The notes under the pieces: generated by a model | What the model was told of the DNA's origin: nothing | The model's input: the letters and a program-made list of their open reading frames with translations, nothing else | Databases searched by the model: none | NCBI GenBank assembly: GCA_029990175.1 | Contig: JARKIP010000011.1 | Coordinates: 26,386,001-26,450,000, forward strand | DNA length: 64,000 bases | Source of the DNA: Petunia secreta | Lineage: Eukaryota; Streptophyta; Magnoliopsida; Solanales; Solanaceae | Reading direction: 5' to 3' | Position numbers and translations under genes: made by a program | Shown: in pieces, positions 43,471-55,867 of the stretch | Numbering within the stretch: the first letter of the stretch is position 1 | Layout: every line of letters starts with the position of its first letter

Positions 43471-44907
43471 CTTGAATTATTCATATATTATACATTCATG
43501 GGCTATACTGAGTGTTCATATAGCGTCATTTTCGTAAAAGGAAAGGAAAAACGATGACTTTTTGGCATTTAGAACATGGCTTTGCTTTGTCTTTCTTAAA
43601 TTATGAACTTTCGGTTATGTTTAGGGTTAAAGTCGAAAACTGAAAGACTCAAATATCTATGAGATCCTTCATAGTTTATTCTTCATATAAATTTTTATCC
43701 AAAATTTTTTTAGATTAAACGTTTAAATCTTACAAAATAACTTTGATTTTCAGGAATAAGACAGACAATAAAGTTCTACAAATTTAAGAATAAAACTGGT
43801 TATTTGAATCAACCCATAAAAGGTTCAAAGTGGCCAAACGTACAATGCAAGCTCGAAAAAAAAAAGGGGGGGCAATTTACAAAAGTATACAAGCTAACAA
43901 GGTTTTTTACACAAAAATATCAATATTTTTCCATTTACAAAACATAGCAATTTTTTTTTTTCAAAACATAGCATAAATACATAAAAGAGTGCTAAAAATC
44001 CTAGATCTTGCTTCTACCACCCCCATCACTACCGCCGGCTCCAGCCACCGGCCGAAGCCGCCGCCGGGTCGCCATAAATTTTTTTTTCTTTGTATTTTTT
44101 TGTATGGGTTGTGTATTTTCATTGTATGCACATGTATATTCTTTGTATGCACATCGCAAATACAGTAGGCATACTATGGAAATGCAGTAAGTATAGACGA
44201 ATACAGTATTATGTGTCAAGTGTATATATTTGTATGTTAATTGTATCTATTCAAAATGTAATTCATACAAACAACATTCATACACTGGTGATTAGTGTAT
44301 GTCAAGTGTATACGCTTTGTATGACTATTGTATATGTCCCTTAGATATACAAAAATATATAGGATATACACTAGTCATACAAAATCAATACACATGACAT
44401 ACACTATGCATACAATATCGATACACTTTGCAAATTCAGATCTGAAAGTTTATTCTCCGTCATCGAAGATACGTCACCAGAAAAGCTCAAAAAAAAAATA
44501 AATAAAATAACGAAGCAGCTTTCAACAGCGCCATTGTAGCAGCAGCGCAGTGGTTCAAATCTGGAGATGGAAGGAAACGGAGAAGGAGACCTCGTAGAAG
44601 ATTTCATCAGAAAAGTTTAAAAAAAAAAAAATGAGCGACGCTGCTGTAGCAGCTGCACCACTGTGTAGATCGGTGCAGTGGTGGTGGCGTGTGACAGAGA
44701 AGCAGACGTGAGGGAAGAAGTCACCGGCAACAATGGGGTGGGGGGATGGTCGCCGGCAACGTGGAAGGAGGAGGCGTGGTGGCAGTGTGGGTTGGGTAGA
44801 GAGAGAAGAGATTTAGGAGATGAAGGAAAAGAGTGAAAAAAAATGAGATTAGGGTTTTCCAAAAAATGCGATATTTGGTAGCATTGTAAAAAAAGTTGAT
44901 ACGTTTC
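43471..44907. other. Low-complexity intergenic stretch with partial inverted repeats
   Basis: At 43865-43975 there is CATAGCAAT/AATATTTTTCC-like sequence resembling the left end at 40735. At 44170-44430, TGTAT-rich words face ATACA-rich words (TAGTGTATGTCAAGTGTATA against TACACATGACATACACTA), a local hairpin. GC-rich patches at 44020-44070 and 44640-44800 give CCGCC/GGTGG-rich open frames without recognisable proteins. Confidence 0.5.
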
Positions 44908-45802
44908 TGTTGAGCATTGGTTTTGAAGAATAACAAACAAGAAGGACTCAGTGGTCTTGGAGAAGAACCTAGTCCTTGAATAGAAGGGCACGACTGATCG
45001 AAAAGAGTTGTGGGTTGCAAATCCCTACGGAACTAGGAATAGTGGCGCGTGAATGAATATGCATCCTAGTCAGACTAAAAGAGTCGGTGCCCAGGCTGTG
45101 TCTTCGAAGTACGAATTGGAGTTGTACTTTAATAAGGAAAAGAGGTACAAGGAATCCCTCCTTACCATAATTACAAGGATTCCTTGTAACACTCAACTAG
45201 GGTTGCATAGCCCGTATAAATACAAGTAGTTGATGCAGCAGAAATCAGTTATTTCACAAACAGAGAGTAAAACATATAAAGGCGATCTAGCATCTTTCTA
45301 CATGAGATAACTGAAGAAAACAACTGTTGTGCTTGAGTTGATTGAGTCTAGATATTCTGTCTAGGTTCATTGCTTTGTAAATTGTCTTATTTTGAGCGAT
45401 CACTGTTTTTACCTATTGGCTTATTGTAGAAGCATATGTATTAGGTGAACTTGTGAGAGATGGCTTTGTAAAGCTAGAGTTTAGCTTTGTTTAGTGATTA
45501 GGGTCTAGAGTGTAGCCCCTTGGTTACAGAGTCTTGTAATCAGAAACTTGCTCTTTGTGTTAGTGGATTGAGTTCTAAAATCCCAGAGTGTGGGTCGTGC
45601 TTTTTCTCCCTTGAGCAAGGAGTTTTCCACATAAAATCCTCGTGTCTTTTGTGTGTGTGGTTGGTGTGGTGTTCAAACAGCAGAATTGCAGAGGCAAGAA
45701 CAGGGTTCTTGACTCAGGAGAATCGAGTTCTTTAAATGAAAATCGGTGGACACTATTCAACCCCCATTCTAGTGTCCTTAGGAGGTGCATAGATTATAAC
45801 AA
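44908..45802 (+). repeat. 5' LTR of the copia element
   Basis: It starts TGTTGAGCATTGG and ends ATTATAACA, 895 bp. It is almost identical to 63343-64000 over the shared part, with scattered substitutions, apart from an insertion or deletion of about 34 bp near the start. A TATA box, CCCGTATAAATACAAG, is at about 45211. Confidence 0.95.
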
Positions 45803-45804
45803 GT

Positions 45805-45816
45805 GGTATCAGAGCA
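45805..45816 (+). promoter_or_regulatory. Primer-binding site of the copia element
   Basis: TGGTATCAGAGC is complementary to the 3' end of initiator tRNA-Met, the standard plant copia primer site, two bases after the LTR. Confidence 0.95.
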
Positions 45817-45859
45817 GGTCTTCTCGTGCGAGGTTAACACCTTGAGAAGGATCAGAATC

Positions 45860-47209
45860 ATGAGTGCACCTCCTACCATTACTGAAGGACAATCAGTTCA
45901 GAGGCCCCCACAGTTCAATGGGCAGTACTATGCGTGGTGGAAGAACAGGATTGAAAATTACATATGTGCTGAAGACTATCAACTATGGATGATAGTATCT
46001 GAAGGAAACCTGATCCCCACTAAAATAGTTGGTGAAGGAGCGACTTACAAACAAGAACCTAAGTTGAAAGAGGAGTTCAATGAGGCGGACTATAAGATGA
46101 TTGAAAAGAATCACAAAGCCAAATGTTTGGTCATTTGTGGCCTTGGTCCTAAGGAGTTTAACAGAGTATCATCTTACAAGACTGCGAAGGAAATCTAGGA
46201 CGCCCTGCAGGTTGCGCATGAAGGAACTACTGAAGTAAAGGACTCAAAGAGAAGAATGCTGAAGAGACAATTTGAGCTATTCTCTATGGGAGAGAAGGAA
46301 TCAATCCAGGATATGATGACCAGGTTGACCATTATTACTAATGAGATGAGATCCCTGGATATGGAGTTACCAGAAGTTGAGATGGTTGATAAGATTCTAA
46401 ATGTGCTTCCTAAAGCTTGGGAGCCTAAGATGACTGCCATCATTGAGTCTAAGCCTCTAAGATCCATTAAACTTGAAGAACTGGTTGGTAGCCTGAAAAC
46501 TCATGAGATGATGAAAGACTCAAAAGCTAAACCAGCTCTCAAGAAGGACAAGACCCTTGCACTTGAAGCAACTGAGGAAACTGATGAATATGTTGATCTG
46601 CAATCAGTTGAAGCAACAATGGTTAGTGCTTTAAGATAGAAACTTAACTTGGGGAGGTTTAAAGGCCTTAAAAGAAGTGGCAAGGAGAACTCTGGAAGAA
46701 AGAACATAGTCGACAGTCCTGACTACTCAGGATGCTTTAAGTGCTTCAAGAAGGATCACACCGTTATGGATTGTCCTATGTGGGAAATAGAATGGATGAA
46801 AAACAGAGCATCTAAGGAAAAGGAAAAGGAGACCTCAAAGGAGAATGACAAAGACAAGAAGAAGACAAGACGACCTCCAAACTTTAGAGCAGAAAGAAGA
46901 AAGAAAAAGGAAGCTTTCTATGCCACATGGGGACCAACTGACAGTGAATCTGATCATGAAAAGGAATCTGGAGATGAATCACCACTAGCACTGATGGGGC
47001 TGACAGGCATCAGTTCAGATGAAGAAGACCCTCGGGAGTTCAGAGGAGGAAGAGATCCGTCAAATCCACCTGTGTTCAACGGGACTAACTATAAGAGCTG
47101 GAAGAAACAGATGAAGAACTTCCTGCATCAACTGATTATAGTCTTTGGTTGATTGTGAAGAGAGGACCTCACGTTCCTGTGAAGAGCGCAGCCAATGGAG
47201 TTCTGGTGC
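45860..47209 (+). pseudogene. Gag of the copia element, first part
   Basis: From ATG at 45860 (MSAPPTITEGQSVQRPP) it reads a DUF4219 start (FNGQYYAWWKNRI) and a UBN2-type capsid (KDSKRRMLKRQFELFSMGE, NEMRSLDMELPEVEMVDKIL, LEELVGSLKTHEMM). A CX2CX4HX4C zinc knuckle follows (CFKCFKKDHTVMDC, about 46735), then a Lys/Glu-rich stretch. In-frame TAG stops lie at 46196 and 46637. From about 47060 a second gag-like start (NPPVFNGTNYKSWKKQM) follows, and a frameshift near 47135 is needed to read DYSLWLIVKRGPHVP. The CACTA element interrupts after 47209. Not functional. Confidence 0.85.
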
Positions 47210-47869
47210 CACTACAAAAAACCGGAACAATTATGGCGTTTTAATAATGGCGGTTGTACAAAACCGCCATATTGTATCACTAAATATTGCGGTTTTTAAG
47301 ACGCCACTTAAGCTATTTTTACTTTTGGCAGCTTTTAGAAATTATAGCGGTTTAAACCGCTGTTTTACCCCAAATAATTGGCTCGAAAATTTTGGCGTGA
47401 AATTTTTGGCGGAATAAAATTCCCTCGATGGTTTCTCAGCCTTATTTTTTTTGTTTAGTCAAAATATCCCAAAACCAAACAAAAAACACAAACCAAAGCA
47501 GAAAGCTCAAAAACAAAAACTAAAATCTAACATTGAAACCAAAAATTCTCTCAATCGGTCTCTCCAAAGCTCTTCAGGTATGAGATTTAAAGCTCAAGTT
47601 CAAGTTCTTATTTGGAGCTTTTCTATGTTGTTTTTTTCTGTTAGATTTAGGGTTTTTTTTTCTCAAACTTTCATTCTTTTCTTTTTTTTGATATTTTGCT
47701 GTTACATTTGTTCTGGCAAATATTAATTTCTTTGTTTTCGGTATTTTATTGTTAGTTTGTCTTTTTGGATGCTTTTCATCCTCTTAGATTTGCCTTGTGT
47801 TAAAGATTTGTTTTTTTCTTTATATTTGGTACGTATCATATTAGATTAGCCTTAAATTCAATCGTAGTC

Positions 47870-50800
47870 ATGTCGATTGATAAATCTTGGATTAGCAAAC
47901 CTCGGAACACACCTGAATATGCTGCTGGGCTCACTAAATTTTTGGATTTTGCTTTTGAGCATGGGTCTATTGATGGGTGCATAATCAAGTGTCCGTGTCC
48001 GATATGTGGTTTTAGCAAGTGGCAAAAAAGAGATGTAGTTGAAGCGCACTTGACTTGGAAGCGTTTTCCAGTGAACTACAAATTATGGTACTTGCACGGT
48101 GAAAAATCAAATGCCTTTGCACCACATTCTGTTGAAACCACACATGTCATAGAGGAAACAATGCTGCCCCAAAATCCAATGGAAACCATGATTAATGATG
48201 CATTTGGGTTCAACACGGACAATGTTAGCGAGCCAGGTGTGTCTTGTGAGCCTATAAATATAGAGGAGACATCTAATGAAGAGCATATCGAGGGGAATAC
48301 TGGATATAGTGCAGATTTCTATAAATTGCTCGAAGATGGCAAACAACCATTGTTTGAAGGGTGTACAAAGTATTCCAAGTTGTCTTTTCTTGTTAAATTG
48401 TACCATATAAAGTGTTTGTGCCGAATGAGTGATAAAGCTATGACTTTGATATTAGAGTTGTTAAAAGATTGTTTTGAAGATGCCAAGATTCCTGTTTCAT
48501 TCTATGAGGCAAAGAAAACAATCAATAGGCTTGGTCTTAATTATACCAAAATACATGCTTGCCCGAATGATTGTATGCTATATTTTGGGGAAGATGAAAG
48601 GCTGCAGGAGTGCAAAAGATGCAAGACATCTAGGTGGAAGGATAAGAAAAAGAAGAAACCTGCAAAGATTTTGCGATACTTTCCTCTAAAGCCAAGGTTG
48701 CAGAGATTGTTCATGTGCTCTAAAACTGCTGAGTTTATGAGATGGCACTCTTTAGAGGGTAGTCAAGATGGATTGATGAGGCATCCGAGAGATTCTCAAG
48801 CTTGGAAAACATTTGACTTACTTCATCCTGAATTTGCTGCAGATCCTCGAAATGTACGACTTGGCTTGGCTAGTGACGGTTTTAATCCTTTTGGAGGAAT
48901 GGCAACAAATTATAGTATTTGGCCAGTGGTTCTTATCCCATATAATCGTCCTCCTTGGGAATGTATGAAGCAGACTTCATTTATTCTCTCAATGATCATT
49001 CCAGGTATTTCTTTTTCTTTGAGTCTTGGGAGTGTGAGTGATTATTTTGTTGTGATGAGATATCATGATACTTGTATTTTATTTTGAAAAATTATTCGTC
49101 TTTAGTTAGCTTAATTAAAAGATTCAGTTTTGTTTTTTTCTTCTATCTCTAACATTTTAAGCTTTTGGATGACGTGATTTAAATAATTCAGCAGATCAAA
49201 GATTATGATTATATTCTATTAGCAACCTGCGAGTACCTAGTTTTTGTAATTTACAAAATCTAGTTAAGACTGAGCTTAGAAAAATATTGTGATTGATTGT
49301 TGTTTGAATGGATCGATGAGTTTAGGCTCTGTTTCATTTTATGAAACAACAATAGAATATATGTCCTAGTAAATGTAAATAATTTAAATCAAATGGTAAG
49401 AGTTCCTGTTTATATTTATATTTACTAACTTTGCCCTTTTATTTCCTGGTAGCAGATTCACTTTTAACCATTATATTCACTTTTGCCTTCCAGAAATATT
49501 TTTCTTTTGTAGGAAACAGATATATTTGAAACCTAATGAGCTGATGTAAATTTTTTTTTTTGTATGTAACATTGATTTGTGTGGTTTTTATGGAGTCCCT
49601 TCAGATATATGGGATCTAATTCCAGCTTTTGTAGTTACTACAGTACCGCCTTGGTACTGTTAGTTTCTTTTTGTAAGAAATAAATATATTTTCTAATAAA
49701 AAATGATCATTGCAGGAAAAAAGATGCCAGGCAATAACATAGATGTGTACTTGCAACCTCTTATCCAAGAGTTGAAGGAATTGTGGTATGATGGTGTACA
49801 AACATTAGATTCTTCAAAGAATGAAATGTTTAAAATGCGAGCAGCTTTGATGTGGACGATTAGTGACTTCCCTGGCCTTGGTACATTATCTGGATGGAAT
49901 ACATACACTCAGTATGCTTGTCCCACATGTAACTTTGATACAGAATCTTGCCGGTTGAAACATAGTAGAAAATGGTGTTTCATGGGTCATCGTCGTTTTC
50001 TAGAAAAAGGCCACCGCTTCAGATTGCAACGTTCTCGTTTTAATGGAAAAAATGAGTTACGGGAGCCACCAAGAGCACTCTCAGGGTCAGATCTCTTGAA
50101 GCAAATGGAGGGCACAAATGTCATTTTTGGAAAAGTAATCGAGTCGAAAAATAAAGGTAAAAGAACTCGTGGCAGATCTGTTAAAGAAAAACCGAAACAG
50201 TGGAGAAAGAGAAGCATATTTTTTGAGCTTCCTTACTGGGAAACCAATTTATTGCGGCATAATCTAGATGTTATGCACATTGAGAAGAATGTATTTGACA
50301 ATGTGATATACACTTTGCTTAACGATGGGAAATCAAAAGATGATGTGAAAGCTCGGAAAGATCTTAAAGAAATGGGTATTAGAAAAGAACTTTGGCCTGA
50401 TGAGAATGGAAGCTATCATACAGCATTGTTTACTATGTCAAATGCAGAAAAAGATGTATTTTTTCGAACGTTAAATAATGTCAAAATGCCGGATGGATAT
50501 GCAAGCGACATTTCAAGATGTGTTGACTTGAAAGAACGAAAGCTCTTTGGAATGAAAAGTCATGATTGCCACATTGTTATGGAGCACTTGTTACCACTTG
50601 CTATACGTAATGTTTTACCTGACAAAGTTACTTCAGTGTTACTAGAGTTGTCTTCGTTTTTCCGACAACTCTGCGGCAAAAACTTAAATCTCTTGGACCT
50701 TGACAAGCTAGAGTCTCGATATAATCTCACGATTAATCACTTGGAAATATTATTTCCTCCAGCATTCTTTACTATCATGGTGCATTTAACTTGTCATCTA

Positions 50801-52203
50801 GTGGCAGAAGCAAAACTTGGAGGACCAGTGCATTATCGATGGATGTATCCTATTGAGAGGTAAATACAATCTCTCATTGTTTTACTATACTTTATTCTTT
50901 AATACATAGATGTTAAGTGTATCATTTAATTAATTATCAATTTGTTTAGGTACTTGGGACACTTAAAGTCTTATGCAAGGAACATGGCACAAGCAGAAGG
51001 TTCAATAGCTGAGGGATACCTAGCTGAAGAGGCTCTTATTTTTTGTTCCCAGTATTTGGAAGGGATTGAGACAAGAATTAATAGGCCACGACGTGTTGAT
51101 GATTTTCCTGAGGATAGATGCTCATCAAATCCATCTAGCATTTTCCTGCCACTTGGTAAAGGAGTAGGAGGTTCAACCTTTGAGTTATCAACTTTGGAGA
51201 AAATTCAAGCACATCGATACGTGGTATTAAATTGTCCAGAAGTCGCGCCATACATTGAGTGAGTATATAAGGGAAAATCTAAATAAAACATACATTCGAT
51301 ATAGGAGAATTATATACAGAATTCATAGTTGTATTAACTATTCATGTAGCGAATTTAAAGATCATGTACGGAGGCGGTGGAAGGGTCGCAAGCCTACAAA
51401 TACGGAGATAGAGAAGATAGTTAGTAAAGACTTCATTGATTGGTTTCCTCGAAAGGTCGGTTACATATGTATTAAATATTATATTGATATATTTCTTTTC
51501 ATCAGGTCTTTAAATTTGAAACATTCCTAACACAGTTAAGTTCTTGTTTTAGATTATGAACCCAGACATTTCAAGTGTCGTGTCAGATGACCTAAAGTTT
51601 CTAGCAAGAGGACCAGCACCACATGGTCGTAGGTTTACAACATTTAATATCAATGGGTTCAAGTTTCGGACAACAACTCGAGAGCAGGGGTTGAAAACTC
51701 AAAACAGTGGAGTTTTTCTGACTTCATCCACATCTTGTATAGCTAGTGGTGCTGATGGAAATTTGAGGCAGGCTGATTTGTCATATTATGGCAAATTAGA
51801 AGACATCATTGAGCTTAACTACTATGGTCGATTTCGGGTTACACTATTCAAGTGTAAATGGGCTGACACAACCAGAGATAGGGGGTTCAAAAAGGATGCT
51901 TGGGGATTTCCTTGTGTTAACTTTTCACGTTTGATTCATACTGGTGATCGTGAAGAGCATGATCCATACATTGAAGCTTCACAAGCTCAAATGGTATATT
52001 ATGTGGATGATGAGGTGAATGAAGGTTGGAGTACTGTTGTTCACTTGAAACCAAGAGATTTGTATGATATGGGAGAAGAAGGAGATAATGTAGTTCCTGA
52101 GGATGTGCCGTTCCCAGAGCAAGAACTAGATCAATTATTTGACGATGTTAATGATATAACTTTGTTAAGGGTGGATCATACCAGTGAAGATGGACATACA
52201 TGA
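47870..52203 (+). CDS. CACTA TNP2-type transposase (TNPD-like), 5 coding exons, 1114 aa
   Basis: Exons at 47870-49004, 49716-50859, 50950-51258, 51350-51455 and 51553-52203 join with GT-AG introns and matching phases (3345 nt). The first domain is Transpos_assoc (residues 1-80: KSWISKPRNTPEYAAGL, CPCPICGFSKWQKRDVV). The TNP2/Transposase_21 core spans about residues 180-490, with ACPNDCMLYFGED, an Asp near residue 336 in GLASDGFNPFGGM and IDVYLQPLI after intron 1. HNLDVMHIEKNVFDN follows at about residue 560. DUF4218 (FFRQLCGKNLNLLDLDKLE, YRWMYPIERYLGHLK) spans exons 2-3. DUF4216 (YYGRFRVTLFKCKW, DPYIEASQAQMVYYV) is in exon 5. It should cut and join the element ends. All usual domains are present; catalysis is inferred. 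Confidence 0.9.
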
Positions 52204-52532
52204 AAAGCCATATCACCAATTACTCGTAGTCTTTTTTGGTTATATCTTTTGTTTTTAATTTTGGTGGCCAGAGAACATAAAGATCTCCTGAAGGCTTTTG
52301 TTTTCTTTCTTTCCTTTAGGACCCCTGTTGCACAAAAAGAATTGCTTGATGAAATTTTTGTTTATCTGGTGATTAATGTAATTGGTTGATTTGGTGTGTT
52401 AAATATAATGATTGCATTGGATATTCTGCTCATTTCACCAATAAAAAAAATCATATTCTGCTCATCTCTTTTTCTTCTCTAAATTATACTCGTTCTGTTG
52501 TTACCACACTTTTCTTTTTTATGTATGCAGAG

Positions 52533-55185
52533 ATGCCAAAGCCAAATAGGATTAAGAATATGTTCAGATTCATAGGGAGCTCTTCACTTGCTACACCATC
52601 CTTAGAGGCTCAGGCTCAAATGCAGTCGCAGCAGGCTCAGGCTCAAATGCAGTCACCACAAGTTTCGGCTCACACGAATTCACCACAGACTCAGGCTGCA
52701 TCTTCATCCTCTGACCCAGACTCTTGGCAGTCTGTACAACCTATAGATCCTATTGTTCCATCTTTATCGTCTGATGAATATGATGAAGAATTTTCACAAC
52801 ATGTACAATCCAAACGCAAAGTTACAAAAAGTGTAATTCCTCGTGATTGGGTTGTCGAGATTATAGGTATATATCAATTAATAGCGATACTATGTTCATC
52901 TTTATTCTTTGTTAATGTTCTTAACCTGATGTTCATTTTGATATAGATGAAAATCAAATGGTGAAGGAGGTGAAAATGAAGGTTAAGGATGTTTACAACT
53001 TGGAAAATGGTGTGCATGTAATTGTAGAATGCGATGAGCATGGCCGGCCTATTAAAAAGGCCGGTGGCTTATTTGCAGGAGTTCTAGGACAGCTCGCCAC
53101 AAATTCTCTACACTTCCCTATCGGCTTTGATAAGTGGCCAGACATGCCTGACTCTTTTTTGGATCGTGTTATTAATGAAATATTAATGGTAATATCTTCT
53201 AAATTCTTTTGTTTAGTCTTGTAGTTGTATATTTAAACTGTAGTAAACTAACATATTTTATTTATGAAGCCTCGATTTTTCTTTAGGGGGGTTGATCAAC
53301 AAGATGTAAAAACATACATTAACAATTCCATGAGCACAAAGTGGAGGAACTACAGACTTAAACTATGGGATGCAGTCTCTGACCCATTACTTAGGAAAGA
53401 AGATTATATCAAGATGGCTCCAGAAGGCATTCCAAGAGATCAATGGGCATTGTTTATTAATTATCGCATGAAAGATTCAACAGTGAGGCTTTGCAACAGG
53501 AATCGATTGATTCGGCAACAACAAGATGTTCCTCATACTTGTGGTGCTATGAGTACAGCTAGAAGAAGGGCAGCCATGGTAGTTTCATACAATGTGCTAG
53601 TAATACTTTCTTCAGATAAATACATCCTAGTAAGTATTTACTAATGTTTTATATGTTGAAAATTTTCAGAAAGCAGCGGGGTTAGCTACTGATCGAGGCA
53701 AAGTGTGGATTGAGATTCATAAAAGGAAAGATGGGACCTATGTGAATGATAAGGCCAAGGAGATAGCGGTATAATTTAAAAATTCTTTATCTTCTTATTT
53801 GTCCTATTTTTCCCCATCTAAAGATTTCAGTTTGGTGGAATAAACTATGTCACACATTGAGTTTGTAGCCATTCCTGATCGGTTACTACTTGGAATTTTC
53901 AGAATACTTTCTTATTAGATATTTCCCTGTGTATTTGAAGTCATTTCTAGCTCTTCTTTTCCTTTAATTCACTCTTCATTAGTTAATAGTAATATATGGC
54001 TCAAGCTGTCGCTCCATAAATATATGATATGGACTTAGCAATCGGCACTCTGGCTTTTGTGTATGTCATGTGTTTTACCAACTTCCTATCTCTCCTCGCA
54101 AACACAAACACACACATACATATTTACGCGTTTTATTACGTTTTATCTCAGGAGAAAATTGAAGAACATAGAAGTCAAAGACCAGATCATCAAGAAATTT
54201 CAGCTAACGATGCACTTGGTCTAGTCTTAGGTCCCGAGCACCCCGGCCGTGTTAGAGGATTAGGCTTAGGTGTAGTTCCAACTATAGCATTCAAGCAGAC
54301 TTCTAGACGAGGTAGTCGTGTGCACATGGACTCATATAGCGCTCCCCCTCCAGATTGGCATCAAGAAATGACAACTATGAAATCACAACTACATGCACTT
54401 TATAGCTTCATCCGAATAAATGCAGGAGGGCGTATGCCCGAGGAGTTAGCTGGCTTATTTCCTAATCCTCCACAGGTAAAAGTACTTACTTTTTCTTGTT
54501 TAAGTCTCTGCTGTGGCTGGAGAGGAACGAGTCTTTGGTTATCTGTTGCGATTTGTTCTTTCTGTCTCCTGGATATTGGCTTATTTTATGGTGACTTAAC
54601 TGTAAAATAATTTTTGTCTCAATTACTACTGATTCAAATAAAATTTTTCTAGAAAGACGCTATGTCATTTTAGTTTTCAGTAGTATTCCATACATATCTT
54701 ATGTCTTCTTTTGTCATAATTTTTTTCAACATTTGCTGATGTGCCTCGAAGTCTTGATATTTCTTTTAGTAGCATGTCAATTATCTATTTTTGTCTCCTG
54801 TATTTGTGTTGATTATTTGGTGTAATTAGAAAGTTTTGCCACTATCTATACTGTGAAAGTTTACTACTTAGGTTTTAAAAAGATATGCCAATCTGACAGC
54901 ATATTATATTGATTCTGGCATGAGAAAACCTGCAACATTCGATAAATATTTGCTTAAGTTTGGTATATATATGATAGTTTTAGCAGGCAAAGTTGACTAC
55001 TTTGTACTACTTGGTGTTTCTTGAAATTGGTATTGGAAGTGAATTTGAATGTTTTTCTCTTCACCCTTAATTGCAGAAAGTTCAGTAGCTTTGCTTAAAA
55101 AATACTAAGTGTGCTTAATTCTCTTATTTGTTTTTTTTAGGCACCAGATTTGGGAAATGGCGCTGCATCACCGAATGGGTCTTGA
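52533..55185 (+). CDS. CACTA accessory protein, Transposase_24 (Ptta/En/Spm, TNPA-like), 6 coding exons, 450 aa
   Basis: Exons at 52533-52866, 52947-53188, 53270-53578, 53670-53768, 54152-54475 and 55141-55185 join in frame (1353 nt) with GT-AG introns. The N-terminus (MPKPNRIKNMFRF) is followed by a Gln-rich repeat (AQAQMQSQQAQAQMQS) and a Ser/Asp-rich linker. Exon 3 holds the Transposase_24 core (INNSMSTKWRNYRLKLWD, PRDQWALFINYRM, RLCNRNR). VWIEIHKRKDG and EKIEEHRSQRPDHQEIS follow, and a short C-terminal exon ends NGAASPNGS. Proteins of this class bind subterminal repeats in En/Spm. The start ATG lies just after an AG, so an upstream non-coding exon is possible. An in-frame upstream Met exists at 52521 but would lie in the intron. 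Confidence 0.82.
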
Positions 55186-55867
55186 AGATCATTAATAATT
55201 TAAATCAAGCAAGTGATCAGTTGTAGTAATATTAGGATCAGCTATGATATTTTTTGGAGTTATTGTCGAAGTACTCTATGATATTTTAATACATTCGACA
55301 ATGTAATTTTGGATTACTATTGTTGTCGAATTACCCTACGACACTTTAATATTCGACAATGTAATTTTGAATGACTATTGTTGTCGAATTACCCTACGAC
55401 ACTTTAATATATTCGACAATGTAATCTTGGATTTCTCATGTTATTAATGAATACTTCGCTTATTAGATCGTGTATATTTATGCTAAAAAGTAGTATTAGA
55501 GCTTATACATTTTTGAATGCACTAGCTAATAGGACAAAAATGTGGAATTCAAGAAAAAAAAAGTAGAAACATTGGTCATTATGTCGGTTTGAAACAACCA
55601 CAGGATCAGTTTCATTTTGCCCAAAATTGACAACAATTATGGCGGTTAAAACCGCCGTTTTACGATTTAAAATAACCATTCTAGCCAATGTATAAAATGT
55701 CGGTTTTTTGTTCTTATTATGGCGGTTTTCCAAAACCGCCGTAATATAGCTAATGGCGGAAGCGATTACGGCATTTTGTGAAGCCGTCGTTACTGCTTGT
55801 AGTGGCAGTTTTAAACCGCCATAATAAGTAAAATTAACCGCCGTTATCTCTCCATTTTTTTGTAGTG

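Larger units (their letters stand above)
47210..55867 (+). mobile_element. CACTA (En/Spm) transposon, complete, possibly autonomous
   Basis: The termini CACTACAAAAAA (47210) and TTTTTTGTAGTG (55867) are inverted repeats, flanked by TGC at 47207-47209 and 55868-55870. The copia gag reading resumes after it, confirming the insertion. Both ends are rich in ATGGCGGTTTT/AAAACCGCCAT words in both orientations (47230-47370, 55630-55850), presumably subterminal transposase-binding sites. It is 8658 bp. Two genes, a TNP2 transposase (47870-52203) and a Transposase_24 gene (52533-55185), both on the plus strand, can be read through canonical introns without a premature stop. Expression is not shown. 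Confidence 0.93.

Noticed and set aside
44617..44991. 124-codon minus-strand frame
   Set aside because: Low-complexity Ser/Pro/His composition from a GGTGG-rich plus strand, running into the copia LTR; no family likeness.
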